From Loxodes magnus (taxonomy: Eukaryota > Ciliophora > Karyorelictea > Loxodida > Loxodidae), in the NCBI GenBank assembly GCA_946699065.1, contig CAMPDV010000448.1:1-64000 (forward strand): a stretch of DNA of 64,000 bases, given 5' to 3'. The position numbers and the translations under genes were made by a program. The number at the start of each line of letters is the position of its first letter. Within the stretch, counting starts at the first letter, position 1. Of the stretch, positions 1 through 14,500 are shown piece after piece. The notes under the pieces are model-generated. The model saw nothing but the letters and a program-made list of their open reading frames with translations, ran no database searches and had not been told where the DNA came from.

Positions 1-3000
1 CATTGTTAACTCTGGTATTAAAATTTTAATTTCTCACTTCAAAACATATCAAAAACAATGTTTTTTTTTACTTTAAAAATTACTCAACTATTTTTCATAC
101 ATTGTTAACTCTGGTATTAAAATTTTAATTTCTCACTTCAAAACATATCAAAAACAATGTTTTTTTTTACTTTAAAAATTACTCAACTATTTTTCATACA
201 TTGTTAACTCTGGTAGTAAAATTTTAATTTCTCACTTCAAAACATATCAAAAACAATGTTTTTTTTTACTTTAAAAATTACTCAACTATTTTTCATACAT
301 TGTTAACTCACTCTGGTAGTAAAATTTTAATTTCTCACTTCAAAACATATCAAAAACAATGTTTTTTTTTACTTTAAAAATTACTCAACTATTTTTTCAT
401 ACATTGTTAACTCTGGTAGTAAAATTTTAATTTCTCACTTCAAAACATATCAAAAACAATGTTTTTTTTTACTTTAAAAATTACTCAACTATTTTTCATA
501 CATTGTTAACTCACTCTGGTAGTAAAATTTTAATTTCTCACTTCAAAACATATCAAAAACAATGTTTTTTTTACTTTAAAAATTACTCAACTATTTTTCA
601 TACATTGTTAACTCTGGTAGTAAAATTTTAATTTCTCACTTCAAAACATATCAAAAACAATGTTTTTTTTTACTTTAAAAATTACTCAACTATTTTTCAT
701 ACATTGTTAACTCACTCTGGTAGTAAAATTTCGGTATTCTCACTTCAAAACATATCAAAAACAATGTTTTTTTTTACTTTAAAAATTACTCAACTATTTT
801 TCATACATTGTTAACTCACTCTGGTAGTAAAATTTTAATTTCTCACTTCAAAACATATCAAAAACAATGTTTTTTTTTACTTTAAAAATTACTCAACTAT
901 TTTTCATACATTGTTAACTCTGGTATTAAAATTTTAATTTCTCACTTCAAAACATATCAAAAACAATGTTTTTTTTTACTTTAAAAATTACTCAACTATT
1001 TTTCATACATTGTTAACTCTGGTAGTAAAATTTTAATTTTCTCACTTCAAAACATATCAAAAACAATGTTTTTTTTTACTTTAAAAATTACTCAACTATT
1101 TTTCATACATTGTTAACTCACTCTGGTAGTAAAATTTTAATTTCTCACTTCAAAACATATCAAAAACAATGTTTTTTTTTACTTTAAAAATTACTCAACT
1201 ATTTTTCATACATTGTTAACTCTGGTAGTAAAATTTTAATTTCTCACTTCAAAACATATCAAAAACAATGTTTTTTTTTACTTTAAAAATTACTCAACTA
1301 TTTTTCATACATTGTTAACTCTGGTATTAAAATTTTAATTTCTCACTTCAAAACATATCAAAAACAATGTTTTTTTTTACTTTAAAAATTACTCAACTAT
1401 TTTTCATACATTGTTAACTCTGGTATTAAAATTTTAATTTCTCACTTCAAAACATAACAAAAACAATGTTTTTTTTTACTTTAAAAATTACTCAACTATT
1501 TTTCATACATTTTTAACTCACTCTGGTAGTAAAATTTTAATTTCTCACTTCAAAACATATCAAAAACAATGTTTTTTTTTACTTTAAAAATTACTCAAAC
1601 TATTTTTCATACATTGTTAACTCACTCTGGTATTAAAATTTCGTATTCTCACTTCTAAACATATCAAAAACAATGTTTTTTTTTACTTTAAAAATTACTC
1701 AACTATTTTTCATACATTGTTAACTCACTCTGGTAGTAAAATTTTAATTTCTCACTTCAAAACATATCAAAAACAATGTTTTTTTTTACTTTAAAAATTA
1801 CTCAACTATTTTTCATACATTGTTAACTCTGGTATTAAAATTTTAATTTCTCACTTCAAAACATATCAAAAACAATGTTTTTTTTTACTTTAAAAATTAC
1901 TCAACTATTTTTCATACATTGTTAACTCACTCTGGTAGTAAAATTTTAATTTCTCACTTCAAAACATATCAAAAACAATGTTTTTTTTTACTTTAAAAAT
2001 TACTCAACTATTTTTCATACATTGTTAACTCTGGTATTAAAATTTTAATTTCTCACTTCAAAACATATCAAAAACAATGTTTTTTTTTACTTTAAAAATT
2101 ACTCAACTATTTTTCATACATTGTTAACTCACTCTGGTAGTAAAATTTTAATTTCTCACTTCAAAACATATCAAAAACAATGTTTTTTTTACTTTAAAAA
2201 TTACTCAACTATTTTTCATACATTGTTAACTCTGGTATTAAAATTTTAATTTCTCACTTCAAAACATATCAAAAACAATGTTTTTTTTTACTTTAAAAAT
2301 TACTCAACTATTTTTCATACATTGTTAACTCTGGTAGTAAAATTTTAATTTCTCACTTCAAAACATATCAAAAACAATGTTTTTTTTTACTTTAAAAATT
2401 ACTCAACTATTTTTCATACATTGTTAACTCACTCTGGTAGTAAAATTTTAATTTCTCACTTCAAAACATATCAAAAACAATGTTTTTTTTTACTTTAAAA
2501 ATTACTCAACTATTTTTCATACATTGTTAACTCACTCTGGTAGTAAAATTTTAATTTCTCACTTCAAAACATATCAAAAACAATGTTTTTTTTTACTTTA
2601 AAAATTACTCAACTATTTTTCATACATTGTTAACTCTGGTAGTAAAATTTTAATTTCTCACTTCAAAACATATCAAAAACAATGTTTTTTTTTACTTTAA
2701 AAATTACTCAACTATTTTTCATACATTGTTAACTCACTCTGGTAGTAAAATTTTAATTTCTCACTTCAAAACATATCAAAAACAATGTTTTTTTTTACTT
2801 TAAAAATTACTCAACTATTTTTCATACATTGTTAACTCTGGTATTAAAATTTTAATTTCTCACTTCAAAACATATCAAAAACAATGTTTTTTTTTACTTT
2901 AAAAATTACTCAACTATTTTTCATACATTGTTAACTCTGGTATTAAAATTTTTAATTTCTCACTTCAAAACATAACAAAAACAATGTTTTTTTTACTTTA

Positions 3001-6000
3001 AAAATTACTCAACTATTTTTCATACATTGTTAACTCACTCTGGTAGTAAAATTTTAATTTCTCACTTCAAAACATATCAAAAACAATGTTTTTTTTTACT
3101 TTAAAAATTACTCAACTATTTTTCATACATTGTTAACTCACTCTGGTAGTAAAATTTTAATTTCTCACTTCAAAACATATCAAAAACAATGTTTTTTTTT
3201 TACTTTAAAAATTACTCAACTATTTTTCATACATTGTTAACTCACTCTGGTAGTAAAATTTTAATTTCTCACTTCAAAACATATCAAAAACAATGTTTTT
3301 TTTACTTTAAAAAATTACTCAACTATTTTTCATACATTGTTAACTCTGGTATTAAAATTTTAATTTCTCACTTCAAAACATATCAAAAACAATGTTTTTT
3401 TTTACTTTAAAAATTACTCAACTATTTTTCATACATTGTTAACTCTGGTATTAAAATTTTAATTTCTCACTTCAAAACATATCAAAAACAATGTTTTTTT
3501 TTACTTTAAAAATTACTCAACTATTTTTCATACATTGTTAACTCACTCTGGTAGTAAAATTTTTAATTTCTCACTTCAAAACATATCAAAAACAATGTTT
3601 TTTTTTACTTTAAAAATTACTCAACTATTTTTCATACATTGTCAACTCACTCTGGTAGTAAAATTTTAATTTCTCACTTCAAAACATATCAAAAAACAAT
3701 GTTTTTTTTACTTTAAAAATTACTCAACTATTTTTCATACATTGTTAACTCACTCTGGTAGTAAAATTTTAATTTCTCACTTCAAAACATATCAAAAACA
3801 ATGTTTTTTTTTACTTTAAAAATTACTCAACTATTTTTCATACATTGTTAACTCTGGTAGTAAAATTTTAATTTCTCACTTCAAAACATATCAAAAACAA
3901 TGTTTTTTTTTACTTTAAAAATTACTCAACTATTTTTCATACATTGTTAACTCACTCTGGGTAGTAAAATTTTAATTTCTCACTTCAAAACATATCAAAA
4001 AACAATGTTTTTTTTTACTTTAAAAATTACTCAACTATTTTTCATACATTGTTAACTCACTCTGGTAGTAAAATTTTAATTTCTCACTTCAAAACATATC
4101 AAAAACAATGTTTTTTTTTACTTTAAAAATTACTCAACTATTTTTCATACATTGTTAACTCACTCTGGTAGTAAAATTTTAATTTCTCACTTCAAAACAT
4201 ATCAAAAACAATGTTTTTTTTTTACTTTAAAAATTACTCAACTATTTTTCATACATTGTTTAACTCACTCTGGTAGTAAAATTTTAATTTCTCACTTCAA
4301 AACATATCAAAAACAATGTTTTTTTTTTACTTTAAAAATTACTCAACTATTTTTCATACATTGTTAACTCACTCTGGTAGTAAAATTTTAATTTCTCACT
4401 TCAAAACATATCAAAAACAATGTTTTTTTTTACTTTAAAAATTACTCAACTATTTTTCATACATTGTTAACTCTGGTATTAAAATTTTAATTTCTCACTT
4501 CAAAACATATCAAAAACAATGTTTTTTTTTACTTTAAAAAATTACTCAACTATTTTTCATACATTGTTAACTCACTCTGGTAGTAAAATTTTAATTTCTC
4601 ACTTCAAAACATATCAAAAACAATGTTTTTTTTTACTTTAAAAATTACTCAACTATTTTTCATACATTGTTAACTCTGGTATTAAAATTTTAATTTCTCA
4701 CTTCAAAACATATCAAAAACAATGTTTTTTTTTACTTTAAAAATTACTCAACTATTTTTCATACATTGTTAACTCACTCTGGTAGTAAAATTTTAATTTC
4801 TCACTTCAAAACATATCAAAAACAATGTTTTTTTTTACTTTAAAAATTACTCAACTATTTTTCATACATTGTTAACTCTGGTATTAAAATTTCGTATTCT
4901 CACTTCAAAACATATCAAAAACAATGTTTTTTTTTACTTTAAAAATTACTCAACTATTTTTCATACATTGTTAACTCTGGTAGTAAAATTTTAATTTCTC
5001 ACTTCAAAACATATCAAAAACAATGTTTTTTTTTACTTTAAAAATTACTCAACTATTTTTCATACATTGTTAACTCACTCTGGTAGTAAAATTTTAATTT
5101 CTCACTTCAAAACATATCAAAAACAATGTTTTTTTTTACTTTAAAAATTACTCAACTATTTTTCATACATTGTTAACTCACTCTGGTATTAAAATTTCGT
5201 ATTCTCACTTCAAAACATATCAAAAACAATGTTTTTTTTACTTTAAAAATTACACAACTATTTTTCATACATTGTTAACTCTGGTATTAAAATTTCGTAT
5301 TCTCACTTCAAAACATATCAAAAACAATGTTTTTTTACTTTAAAAATTATCAACTATTTTTCATACATTGTTAACTCACTCTGGTAGTAAAATTTTAATT
5401 TCTCACTTCAAAACATATCAAAAACAATGTTTTTTTTTACTTTAAAAATTACTCAACTATTTTTCATACATTGTTAACTCACTCTGGTAGTAAAATTTTA
5501 ATTTCTCACTTCAAAACATATCAAAAACAATGTTTTTTTTTACTTTAAAAATTACTCAACTATTTTTCATACATTGTTAACTCTGGTAGTAAAATTTTAA
5601 TTTCTCACTTCAAAACATATCAAAAACAATGTTTTTTTTTACTTTAAAAATTACTCAACTATTTTTCATACATTGTTAACTCACTCTGGTAGTAAAATTT
5701 TAATTTCTCACTTCAAAACATATCAAAAAAAAATGTTTTTTTTTACTTTAAAAATTACTCAACTATTTTTCATACATTGTTAACTCTGGTATTAAAATTT
5801 TAATTTCTCACTTCAAAACATATCAAAAACAATGTTTTTTTTTACTTTAAAAATTACTCAACTATTTTTCATACATTGTTAACTCACTCTGGTAGTAAAA
5901 TTTTAATTTCTCACTTCAAAACATATCAAAAACAATGTTTTTTTTTTACTTTAAAAATTACTCAACTATTTTTCATACATTGTTAACTCTGGTATTAAAA

Positions 6001-8481
6001 TTTTAATTTCTCACTTCAAAACATATCAAAAACAATGTTTTTTTTTACTTTAAAAATTACTCAACTATTTTTCATACATTGTTAACTCACTCTGGTAGTA
6101 AAATTTTAATTTCTCACTTCAAAACATATCAAAAACAATGTTTTTTTTTACTTTAAAAATTACTCAACTATTTTTCATACATTGTTAACTCTGGTATTAA
6201 AATTTTAATTTCTCACTTTCAAAACATATCAAAAACAATGTTTTTTTTTACTTTAAAAATTACTCAACTATTTTTCATACATTGTTAACTCACTCTGGTA
6301 TTAAAATTTCGTATTCTCACTTCAAAACATATCAAAAACAATGTTTTTTTTTACTTTAAAAATTACACAACTATTTTTCATACATTGTTAACTCTGGTAT
6401 TAAAATTTCGTATTCTCACTTCAAAACATATCAAAAACAATGTTTTTTTTACTTTAAAAATTATCAACTATTTTTCATACATTGTTAACTCACTCTGGTA
6501 GTAAAATTTTAATTTCTCACTTCAAAACATATCAAAAACAATGTTTTTTTTTACTTTAAAAATTACTCAACTATTTTTCATACATTGTTAACTCACTCTG
6601 GTAGTAAAATTTTAATTTCTCACTTCAAAACATATCAAAAACAATGTTTTTTTTTTACTTTAAAAATTACTCAACTATTTTTCATACATTGTTAACTCTG
6701 GTAGTAAAATTTTAATTTCTCACTTCAAAACATATCAAAAACAATGTTTTTTTTTACTTTAAAAATTACTCAACTATTTTTCATACATTGTTAACTCACT
6801 CTGGTAGTAAAATTTTAATTTCTCACTTCAAAACATATCAAAAAAAATGTTTTTTTTTACTTTAAAAATTACTCAACTATTTTTCATACATTGTTAACTC
6901 TGGTATTAAAATTTTAATTTCTCACTTCAAAACATATCAAAAACAATGTTTTTTTTTACTTTAAAAATTACTCAACTATTTTTCATACATTGTTAACTCA
7001 CTCTGGTAGTAAAATTTTAATTTCTCACTTCAAAACATATCAAAAACAATGTTTTTTTTTACTTTAAAAATTACTCAACTATTTTTCATACATTGTTAAC
7101 TCTGGTATTAAAATTTTAATTTCTCACTTCAAAACATATCAAAAACAATGTTTTTTTTTTACTTTAAAAATTACTCAACTATTTTTCATACATTGTTAAC
7201 TCACTCTGGTAGTAAAATTTTAATTTCTCACTTCAAAACATATCAAAAACAATGTTTTTTTTACTTTAAAAATTACTCAACTATTTTTCATACATTGTTA
7301 ACTCACTCTGGTAGTAAAATTTTAATTTCTCACTTCAAAACATATCAAAAACAATGTTTTTTTTTTACTTTAAAAATTACTCAACTATTTTTCATACATT
7401 GTTAACTCACTCTGGTAGTAAAATTTTAATTTCTCACTTCAAAACATATCAAAAACAATGTTTTTTTTTACTTTAAAAATTACTCAACTATTTTTCATAC
7501 ATTGTTAACTCACTCTGGTAGTAAAATTTTAATTTCTCACTTCAAAACATATCAAAAACAATGTTTTTTTTTACTTTAAAAATTACTCAACTATTTTTCA
7601 TACATTGTTAACTCACTCTGGTAGTAAAATTTTAATTTCTCACTTCAAAACATATCAAAAACAATGTTTTTTTTTACTTTAAAAATTACTCAACTATTTT
7701 TCATACATTGTTAACTCACTCTGGTAGTAAAATTTTAATTTCTCACTTCAAAACATATCAAAAACAATGTTTTTTTTTACTTTAAAAATTACTCAACTAT
7801 TTTTCATACATTGTTAACTCACTCTGGTAGTAAAATTTTAATTTCTCACTTCAAAACATATCAAAAACAATGTTTTTTTTTACTTTAAAAATTACTCAAC
7901 TATTTTTCATACATTGTTAACTCACTCTGGTAGTAAAATTTTAATTTCTCACTTCAAAACATATCAAAAACAATGTTTTTTTTTACTTTAAAAATTACTC
8001 AACTATTTTTCATACATTGTTAACTCTGGTATTAAAATTTTAATTTCTCACTTCAAAACATATCAAAAACAATGTTTTTTTTTACTTTAAAAATTACTCA
8101 ACTATTTTTCATACATTGTTAACTCACTCTGGTAGTAAAATTTTAATTTCTCACTTCAAAACATATCAAAAAACAATGTTTTTTTTTACTTTAAAAATTA
8201 CTCAACTATTTTTCATACATTGTTAACTCACTCTGGTAGTAAAATTTTAATTTCTCACTTCAAAACATATCAAAAACAATGTTTTTTTTTACTTTAAAAA
8301 TTACTCAACTATTTTTCATACATTGTTAACTCTGGTAGTAAAATTTTAATTTCTCACTTCAAAACATATCAAAAACAATGTTTTTTTTTTACTTTAAAAA
8401 TTACTCAACTATTTTTCATACATTGTTAACTCACTCTGGTAGTAAAATTTTAATTTCTCACTTCAAAACATATCAAAAACA
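1..8481 (+). repeat. Satellite sub-array, forward orientation, mostly type A
   Basis: About 85 monomers run in one orientation, reading CATTGTTAACTCTGG. Nearly all are type A. Type B units (TTTCGTATTCTC on this strand) occur only sporadically, near 730 (as CGGTATTC), 1640, 4892, 5193, 5292, 6308 and 6408. The adjacent B pairs near 5193/5292 and 6308/6408 each lie beside TACACAAC and TTATCAAC variants and repeat at about 1114 bp, which marks a local higher-order unit. Confidence 0.9.
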
Positions 8482-8525
8482 TTGTTTTTGATATGTTTTG
8501 AAGTGAGAAATTAAAATTTTACTAC
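8440..8525. repeat. Palindromic inversion junction of the satellite
   Basis: The array changes strand at 8482. The flanks match as inverted copies through AAAAACA, a single central T, and TGTTTTT, and continue symmetrically through CATATC/GATATG and CACTTC/GAAGTG for more than 40 bases each side. Every ordinary monomer has the same dyad with central A, so the flip sits at the monomer's own axis of symmetry. Such a palindrome could also be an assembly join. Confidence 0.9.
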
Positions 8526-11500
8526 CAGAGTGAGTTAACAATGTATGAAAAATAGTTGAGTAATTTTTAAAGTAAAAAAAAACATTGTTTTTGATATGTT
8601 TTGAAGTGAGAAATTAAAATTTTAATACCAGAGTTAACAATGTATGAAAAATAGTTGAGTAATTTTTAAAGTAAAAAAAAACATTGTTTTTGATATGTTT
8701 TGAAGTGAGAAATTAAAATTTTACTACCAGAGTGAGTTAACAATGTATGAAAAATAGTTGAGTAATTTTTAAAGTAAAAAAAAACATTGTTTTTTGATAT
8801 GTTTTGAAGTGAGAAATTAAAATTTTACTACCAGAGTGAGTTAACAATGTATGAAAAATAGTTGAGTAATTTTTAAAGTAAAAAAAAAACATTGTTTTTG
8901 ATATGTTTTGAAGTGAGAAATTAAAATTTTACTACCAGAGTGAGTTAACAATGTATGAAAAATAGTTGAGTAATTTTTAAAGTAAAAAAAAACATTGTTT
9001 TTGATATGTTTTGAAGTGAGAAATTAAAAATTTTACTACCAGAGTGAGTTAACAATGTATGAAAAATAGTTGAGTAATTTTTAAAGTAAAAAAAAACATT
9101 GTTTTTGATATGTTTTGAAGTGAGAAATTAAAATTTTACTACCAGAGTGAGTTAACAATGTATGAAAAATAGTTGAGTAATTTTTAAAGTAAAAAAAAAA
9201 CATTGTTTTTTGATATGTTTTTGAAGTGAGAAATTAAAATTTTACTACCAGAGTGAGTTAACAATGTATGAAAAATAGTTGAGTAATTTTTAAAGTAAAA
9301 AAAAACATTGTTTTTGATATGTTTTGAAGTGAGAAATTAAAATTTTACTACCAGAGTGAGTTAACAATGTATGAAAAATAGTTGAGTAATTTTTAAAGTA
9401 AAAAAAAACATTGTTTTTGATATGTTTTGAAGTGAGAAATTAAAATTTTACTACCAGAGTGAGTTAACAATGTATGAAAAATAGTTGAGTAATTTTTAAA
9501 GTAAAAAAAAACATTGTTTTTGATATGTTTTGAAGTGAGAAATTAAAATTTTAATACCAGAGTTAACAATGTATGAAAAATAGTTGAGTAATTTTTAAAG
9601 TAAAAAAAAACATTGTTTTTGATATGTTTTGAAGTGAGAAATTAAAATTTTACTACCAGAGTGAGTTAACAATGTATGAAAAATAGTTGAGTAATTTTTA
9701 AAGTAAAAAAAAACATTGTTTTTGATATGTTTTGAAGTGAGAAATTAAAATTTTAATACCAGAGTTAACAATGTATGAAAAATAGTTGAGTAATTTTTAA
9801 AGTAAAAAAAAACATTTTTTTGATATGTTTTGAAGTGAGAAATTAAAATTTTACTACCAGAGTGAGTTAACAATGTATGAAAAATAGTTGAGTAATTTTT
9901 AAAGTAAAAAAAAACATTGTTTTTGATATGTTTTGAAGTGAGAAATTAAAATTTTACTACCAGAGTTAACAATGTATGAAAAATAGTTGAGTAATTTTTA
10001 AAGTAAAAAAAAACATTGTTTTTGATATGTTTTGAAGTGAGAAATTAAAATTTTACTACCAGAGTGAGTTAACAATGTATGAAAAATAGTTGAGTAATTT
10101 TTAAAGTAAAAAAAAACATTGTTTTTGATATGTTTTGAAGTGAGAAATTAAAATTTTACTACCAGAGTGAGTTAACAATGTATGAAAAATAGTTGATAAT
10201 TTTTAAAGTAAAAAAAACATTGTTTTTGATATGTTTTGAAGTGAGAATACGAAATTTTAATACCAGAGTTAACAATGTATGAAAAATAGTTGTGTAATTT
10301 TTAAAGTAAAAAAAACATTGTTTTTGATATGTTTTGAAGTGAGAATACGAAATTTTAATACCAGAGTGAGTTAACAATGTATGAAAAATAGTTGAGTAAT
10401 TTTTAAAGTAAAAAAAAACATTGTTTTTGATATGTTTTGAAGTGAGAAATTAAAATTTTAATACCAGAGTTAACAATGTATGAAAAATAGTTGAGTAATT
10501 TTTAAAGTAAAAAAAAACATTGTTTTTGATATGTTTTGAAGTGAGAAATTAAAATTTTACTACCAGAGTGAGTTAACAATGTATGAAAAATAGTTGAGTA
10601 ATTTTTAAAGTAAAAAAAAAACATTGTTTTTGATATGTTTTGAAGTGAGAAATTAAAATTTTAATACCAGAGTTAACAATGTATGAAAAATAGTTGAGTA
10701 ATTTTTAAAGTAAAAAAAAACATTGTTTTTGATATGTTTTGAAGTGAGAAATTAAAATTTTACTACCAGAGTGAGTTAACAATGTATGAAAAATAGTTGA
10801 GTAATTTTTAAAGTAAAAAAAAACATTGTTTTTGATATGTTTTTGAAGTGAGAAATTAAAATTTTAATACCAGAGTTAACAATGTATGAAAAATAGTTGA
10901 GTAATTTTTAAAGTAAAAAAAAACATTTTTTTTGATATGTTTTGAAGTGAGAAATTAAAATTTTACTACCAGAGTGAGTTAACAATGTATGAAAAATAGT
11001 TGAGTAATTTTTAAAGTAAAAAAAAACATTGTTTTTGATATGTTTTGAAGTGAGAAATTAAAATTTTACTACCAGAGTTAACAATGTATGAAAAATAGTT
11101 GAGTAATTTTTAAAGTAAAAAAAAACATTGTTTTTGATATGTTTTGAAGTGAGAAATTAAAATTTTACTACCAGAGTGAGTTAACAATGTATGAAAAATA
11201 GTTGAGTAATTTTTAAAGTAAAAAAAAACATTGTTTTTGATATGTTTTGAAGTGAGAAATTAAAATTTTACTACCAGAGTGAGTTAACAATGTATGAAAA
11301 ATAGTTGATAATTTTTAAAGTAAAAAAAACATTGTTTTTGATATGTTTTGAAGTGAGAATACGAAATTTTAATACCAGAGTTAACAATGTATGAAAAATA
11401 GTTGTGTAATTTTTAAAGTAAAAAAAACATTGTTTTTGATATGTTTTGAAGTGAGAATACGAAATTTTAATACCAGAGTGAGTTAACAATGTATGAAAAA

Positions 11501-14500
11501 TAGTTGAGTAATTTTTAAAGTAAAAAAAAAACATTGTTTTTGATATGTTTTGAAGTGAGAAATTAAAATTTTACTACCAGAGTGAGTTAACAATGTATGA
11601 AAAATAGTTGAGTAATTTTTAAAGTAAAAAAAAACATTGTTTTTGATATGTTTTGAAGTGAGAAATTAAAATTTTACTACCAGAGTTAACAATGTATGAA
11701 AAATAGTTGAGTAATTTTTAAAGTAAAAAAAAACATTGTTTTTGATATGTTTTGAAGTGAGAATACGAAATTTTAATACCAGAGTTAACAATGTATGAAA
11801 AATAGTTGAGTAATTTTTAAAGTAAAAAAAAACATTGTTTTTGATATGTTTTGAAGTGAGAAATTAAAATTTTACTACCAGAGTGAGTTAACAATGTATG
11901 AAAAATAGTTGAGTAATTTTTAAAGTAAAAAAAAACATTGTTTTTGATATGTTTTGAAGTGAGAAATTAAAATTTTAATACCAGAGTTAACAATGTATGA
12001 AAAATAGTTGAGTAATTTTTAAAGTAAAAAAAAACATTGTTTTTGATATGTTTTGAAGTGAGAAATTAAAATTTTACTACCAGAGTGAGTTAACAATGTA
12101 TGAAAAATAGTTGAGTAATTTTTAAAGTAAAAAAAAAACATTGTTTTTGATATGTTTTGAAGTGAGAAATTAAAATTTTAATACCAGAGTTAACAATGTA
12201 TGAAAAATAGTTGAGTAATTTTTAAAGTAAAAAAAAACATTGTTTTTGATATGTTTTGAAGTGAGAAATTAAAATTTTACTACCAGAGTGAGTTAACAAT
12301 GTATGAAAAATAGTTGAGTAATTTTTAAAGTAAAAAAAAACATTGTTTTTGATATGTTTTGAAGTGAGAAATTAAAATTTTACTACCAGAGTGAGTTAAC
12401 AATGTATGAAAAATAGTTGAGTAATTTTTAAAGTAAAAAAAAACATTGTTTTTGATATGTTTTGAAGTGAGAAATTAAAATTTTACTACCAGAGTGAGTT
12501 AACAATGTATGAAAAATAGTTGAGTAATTTTTAAAGTAAAAAAAAACATTGTTTTTGATATGTTTTGAAGTGAGAAATTAAAATTTTACTACCAGAGTGA
12601 GTTAACAATGTATGAAAAATAGTTGAGTAATTTTTAAAGTAAAAAAAAACATTGTTTTTGATATGTTTTGAAGTGAGAAATTAAAATTTTACTACCAGAG
12701 TGAGTTAACAATGTATGAAAAATAGTTGAGTAATTTTTAAAGTAAAAAAAAACATTGTTTTTGATATGTTTTGAAGTGAGAAATTAAAATTTTACTACCA
12801 GAGTTAACAATGTATGAAAAATAGTTGAGTAATTTTTAAAGTAAAAAAAAACATTGTTTTTGATATGTTTTGAAGTGAGAAATTAAAATTTTACTACCAG
12901 AGTGAGTTAACAATGTATGAAAAATAGTTGAGTAATTTTTAAAGTAAAAAAAACATTGTTTTTGATATGTTTTGAAGTGAGAAATTAAAATTTTACTACC
13001 AGAGAGTTAACAATGTATGAAAAATAGTTGATAATTTTTAAAGTAAAAAAAAACATTGTTTTTGATATGTTTTGAAGTGAGAATACGAAATTTTAATACC
13101 AGAGTTAACAATGTATGAAAAATAGTTGAGTAATTTTTAAAGTAAAAAAAAACATTGTTTTTGATATGTTTTGAAGTGAGAAATTAAAATTTTAATACCA
13201 GAGTTAACAATGTATGAAAAATAGTTGAGTAATTTTTAAAGTAAAAAAAAAACATTGTTTTTGATATGTTTTGAAGTGAGAAATTAAAATTTTACTACCA
13301 GAGTGAGTTAACAATGTATGAAAAATAGTTGTGTAATTTTTAAAGTAAAAAAAACATTGTTTTTGATATGTTTTGAAGTGAGAAATTAAAATTTTACTAC
13401 CAGAGTGAGTTAACAATGTATGAAAAATAGTTGATAATTTTTAAAGTAAAAAAAAACATTGTTTTTGATATGTTTTGAAGTGAGAATACGAAATTTTAAT
13501 ACCAGAGTTAACAATGTATGAAAAATAGTTGAGTAATTTTTAAAGTAAAAAAAAAACATTGTTTTTGATATGTTTTGAAGTGAGAATACGAAATTTTAAT
13601 ACCAGAGTTAACAATGTATGAAAAATAGTTGAGTAATTTTTAAAGTAAAAAAAAACATTGTTTTTGATATGTTTTGAAGTGAGAAATTAAAATTTTAATA
13701 CCAGAGTTAACAATGTATGAAAAAATAGTTGAGTAATTTTTAAAGTAAAAAAAAACATTGTTTTTGATATGTTTTGAAGTGAGAAATTAAAATTTTACTA
13801 CCAGAGTGAGTTAACAATGTATGAAAAATAGTTGTGTAATTTTTAAAGTAAAAAAAAACATTGTTTTTGATATGTTTTGAAGTGAGAATACGAAATTTTA
13901 ATACCAGAGAGTTAACAATGTATGAAAAATAGTTGAGTAATTTTTAAAGTAAAAAAAAACATTGTTTTTGATATGTTTTGAAGTGAGAAAATAAAATTTT
14001 ACTACCAGAGTTAACAATGTATGAAAAATAGTTGAGTAATTTTTAAAGTAAAAAAAAAACATTGTTTTTGATATGTTTTGAAGTGAGAATACGAAATTTT
14101 AATACAAGAGTTAACAATGTATGAAAAATAGTTGAGTAATTTTTAAAGTAAAAAAAAAAACATTGTTTTTGATATGTTTTGAAGTGAGAATACGAAATTT
14201 TACTACCAGAGTTAACAATGTATGAAAAATAGTTGAGTAATTTTTAAAGTAAAAAAAAACATTGTTTTTGATATGTTTTGAAGTGAGAAATTAAAATTTT
14301 ACTACCAGAGTGAGTTAACAATGTATGAAAAATAGTTGAGTAATTTTTAAAGTAAAAAAAAACATTGTTTTTGATATGTTTTGAAGTGAGAAATTAAAAT
14401 TTTACTACCAGAGTTAACAATGTATGAAAAATAGTTGAGTAATTTTTAAAGTAAAAAAAAACATTGTTTTTGATATGTTTTGAAGTGAGAAATTAAAATT

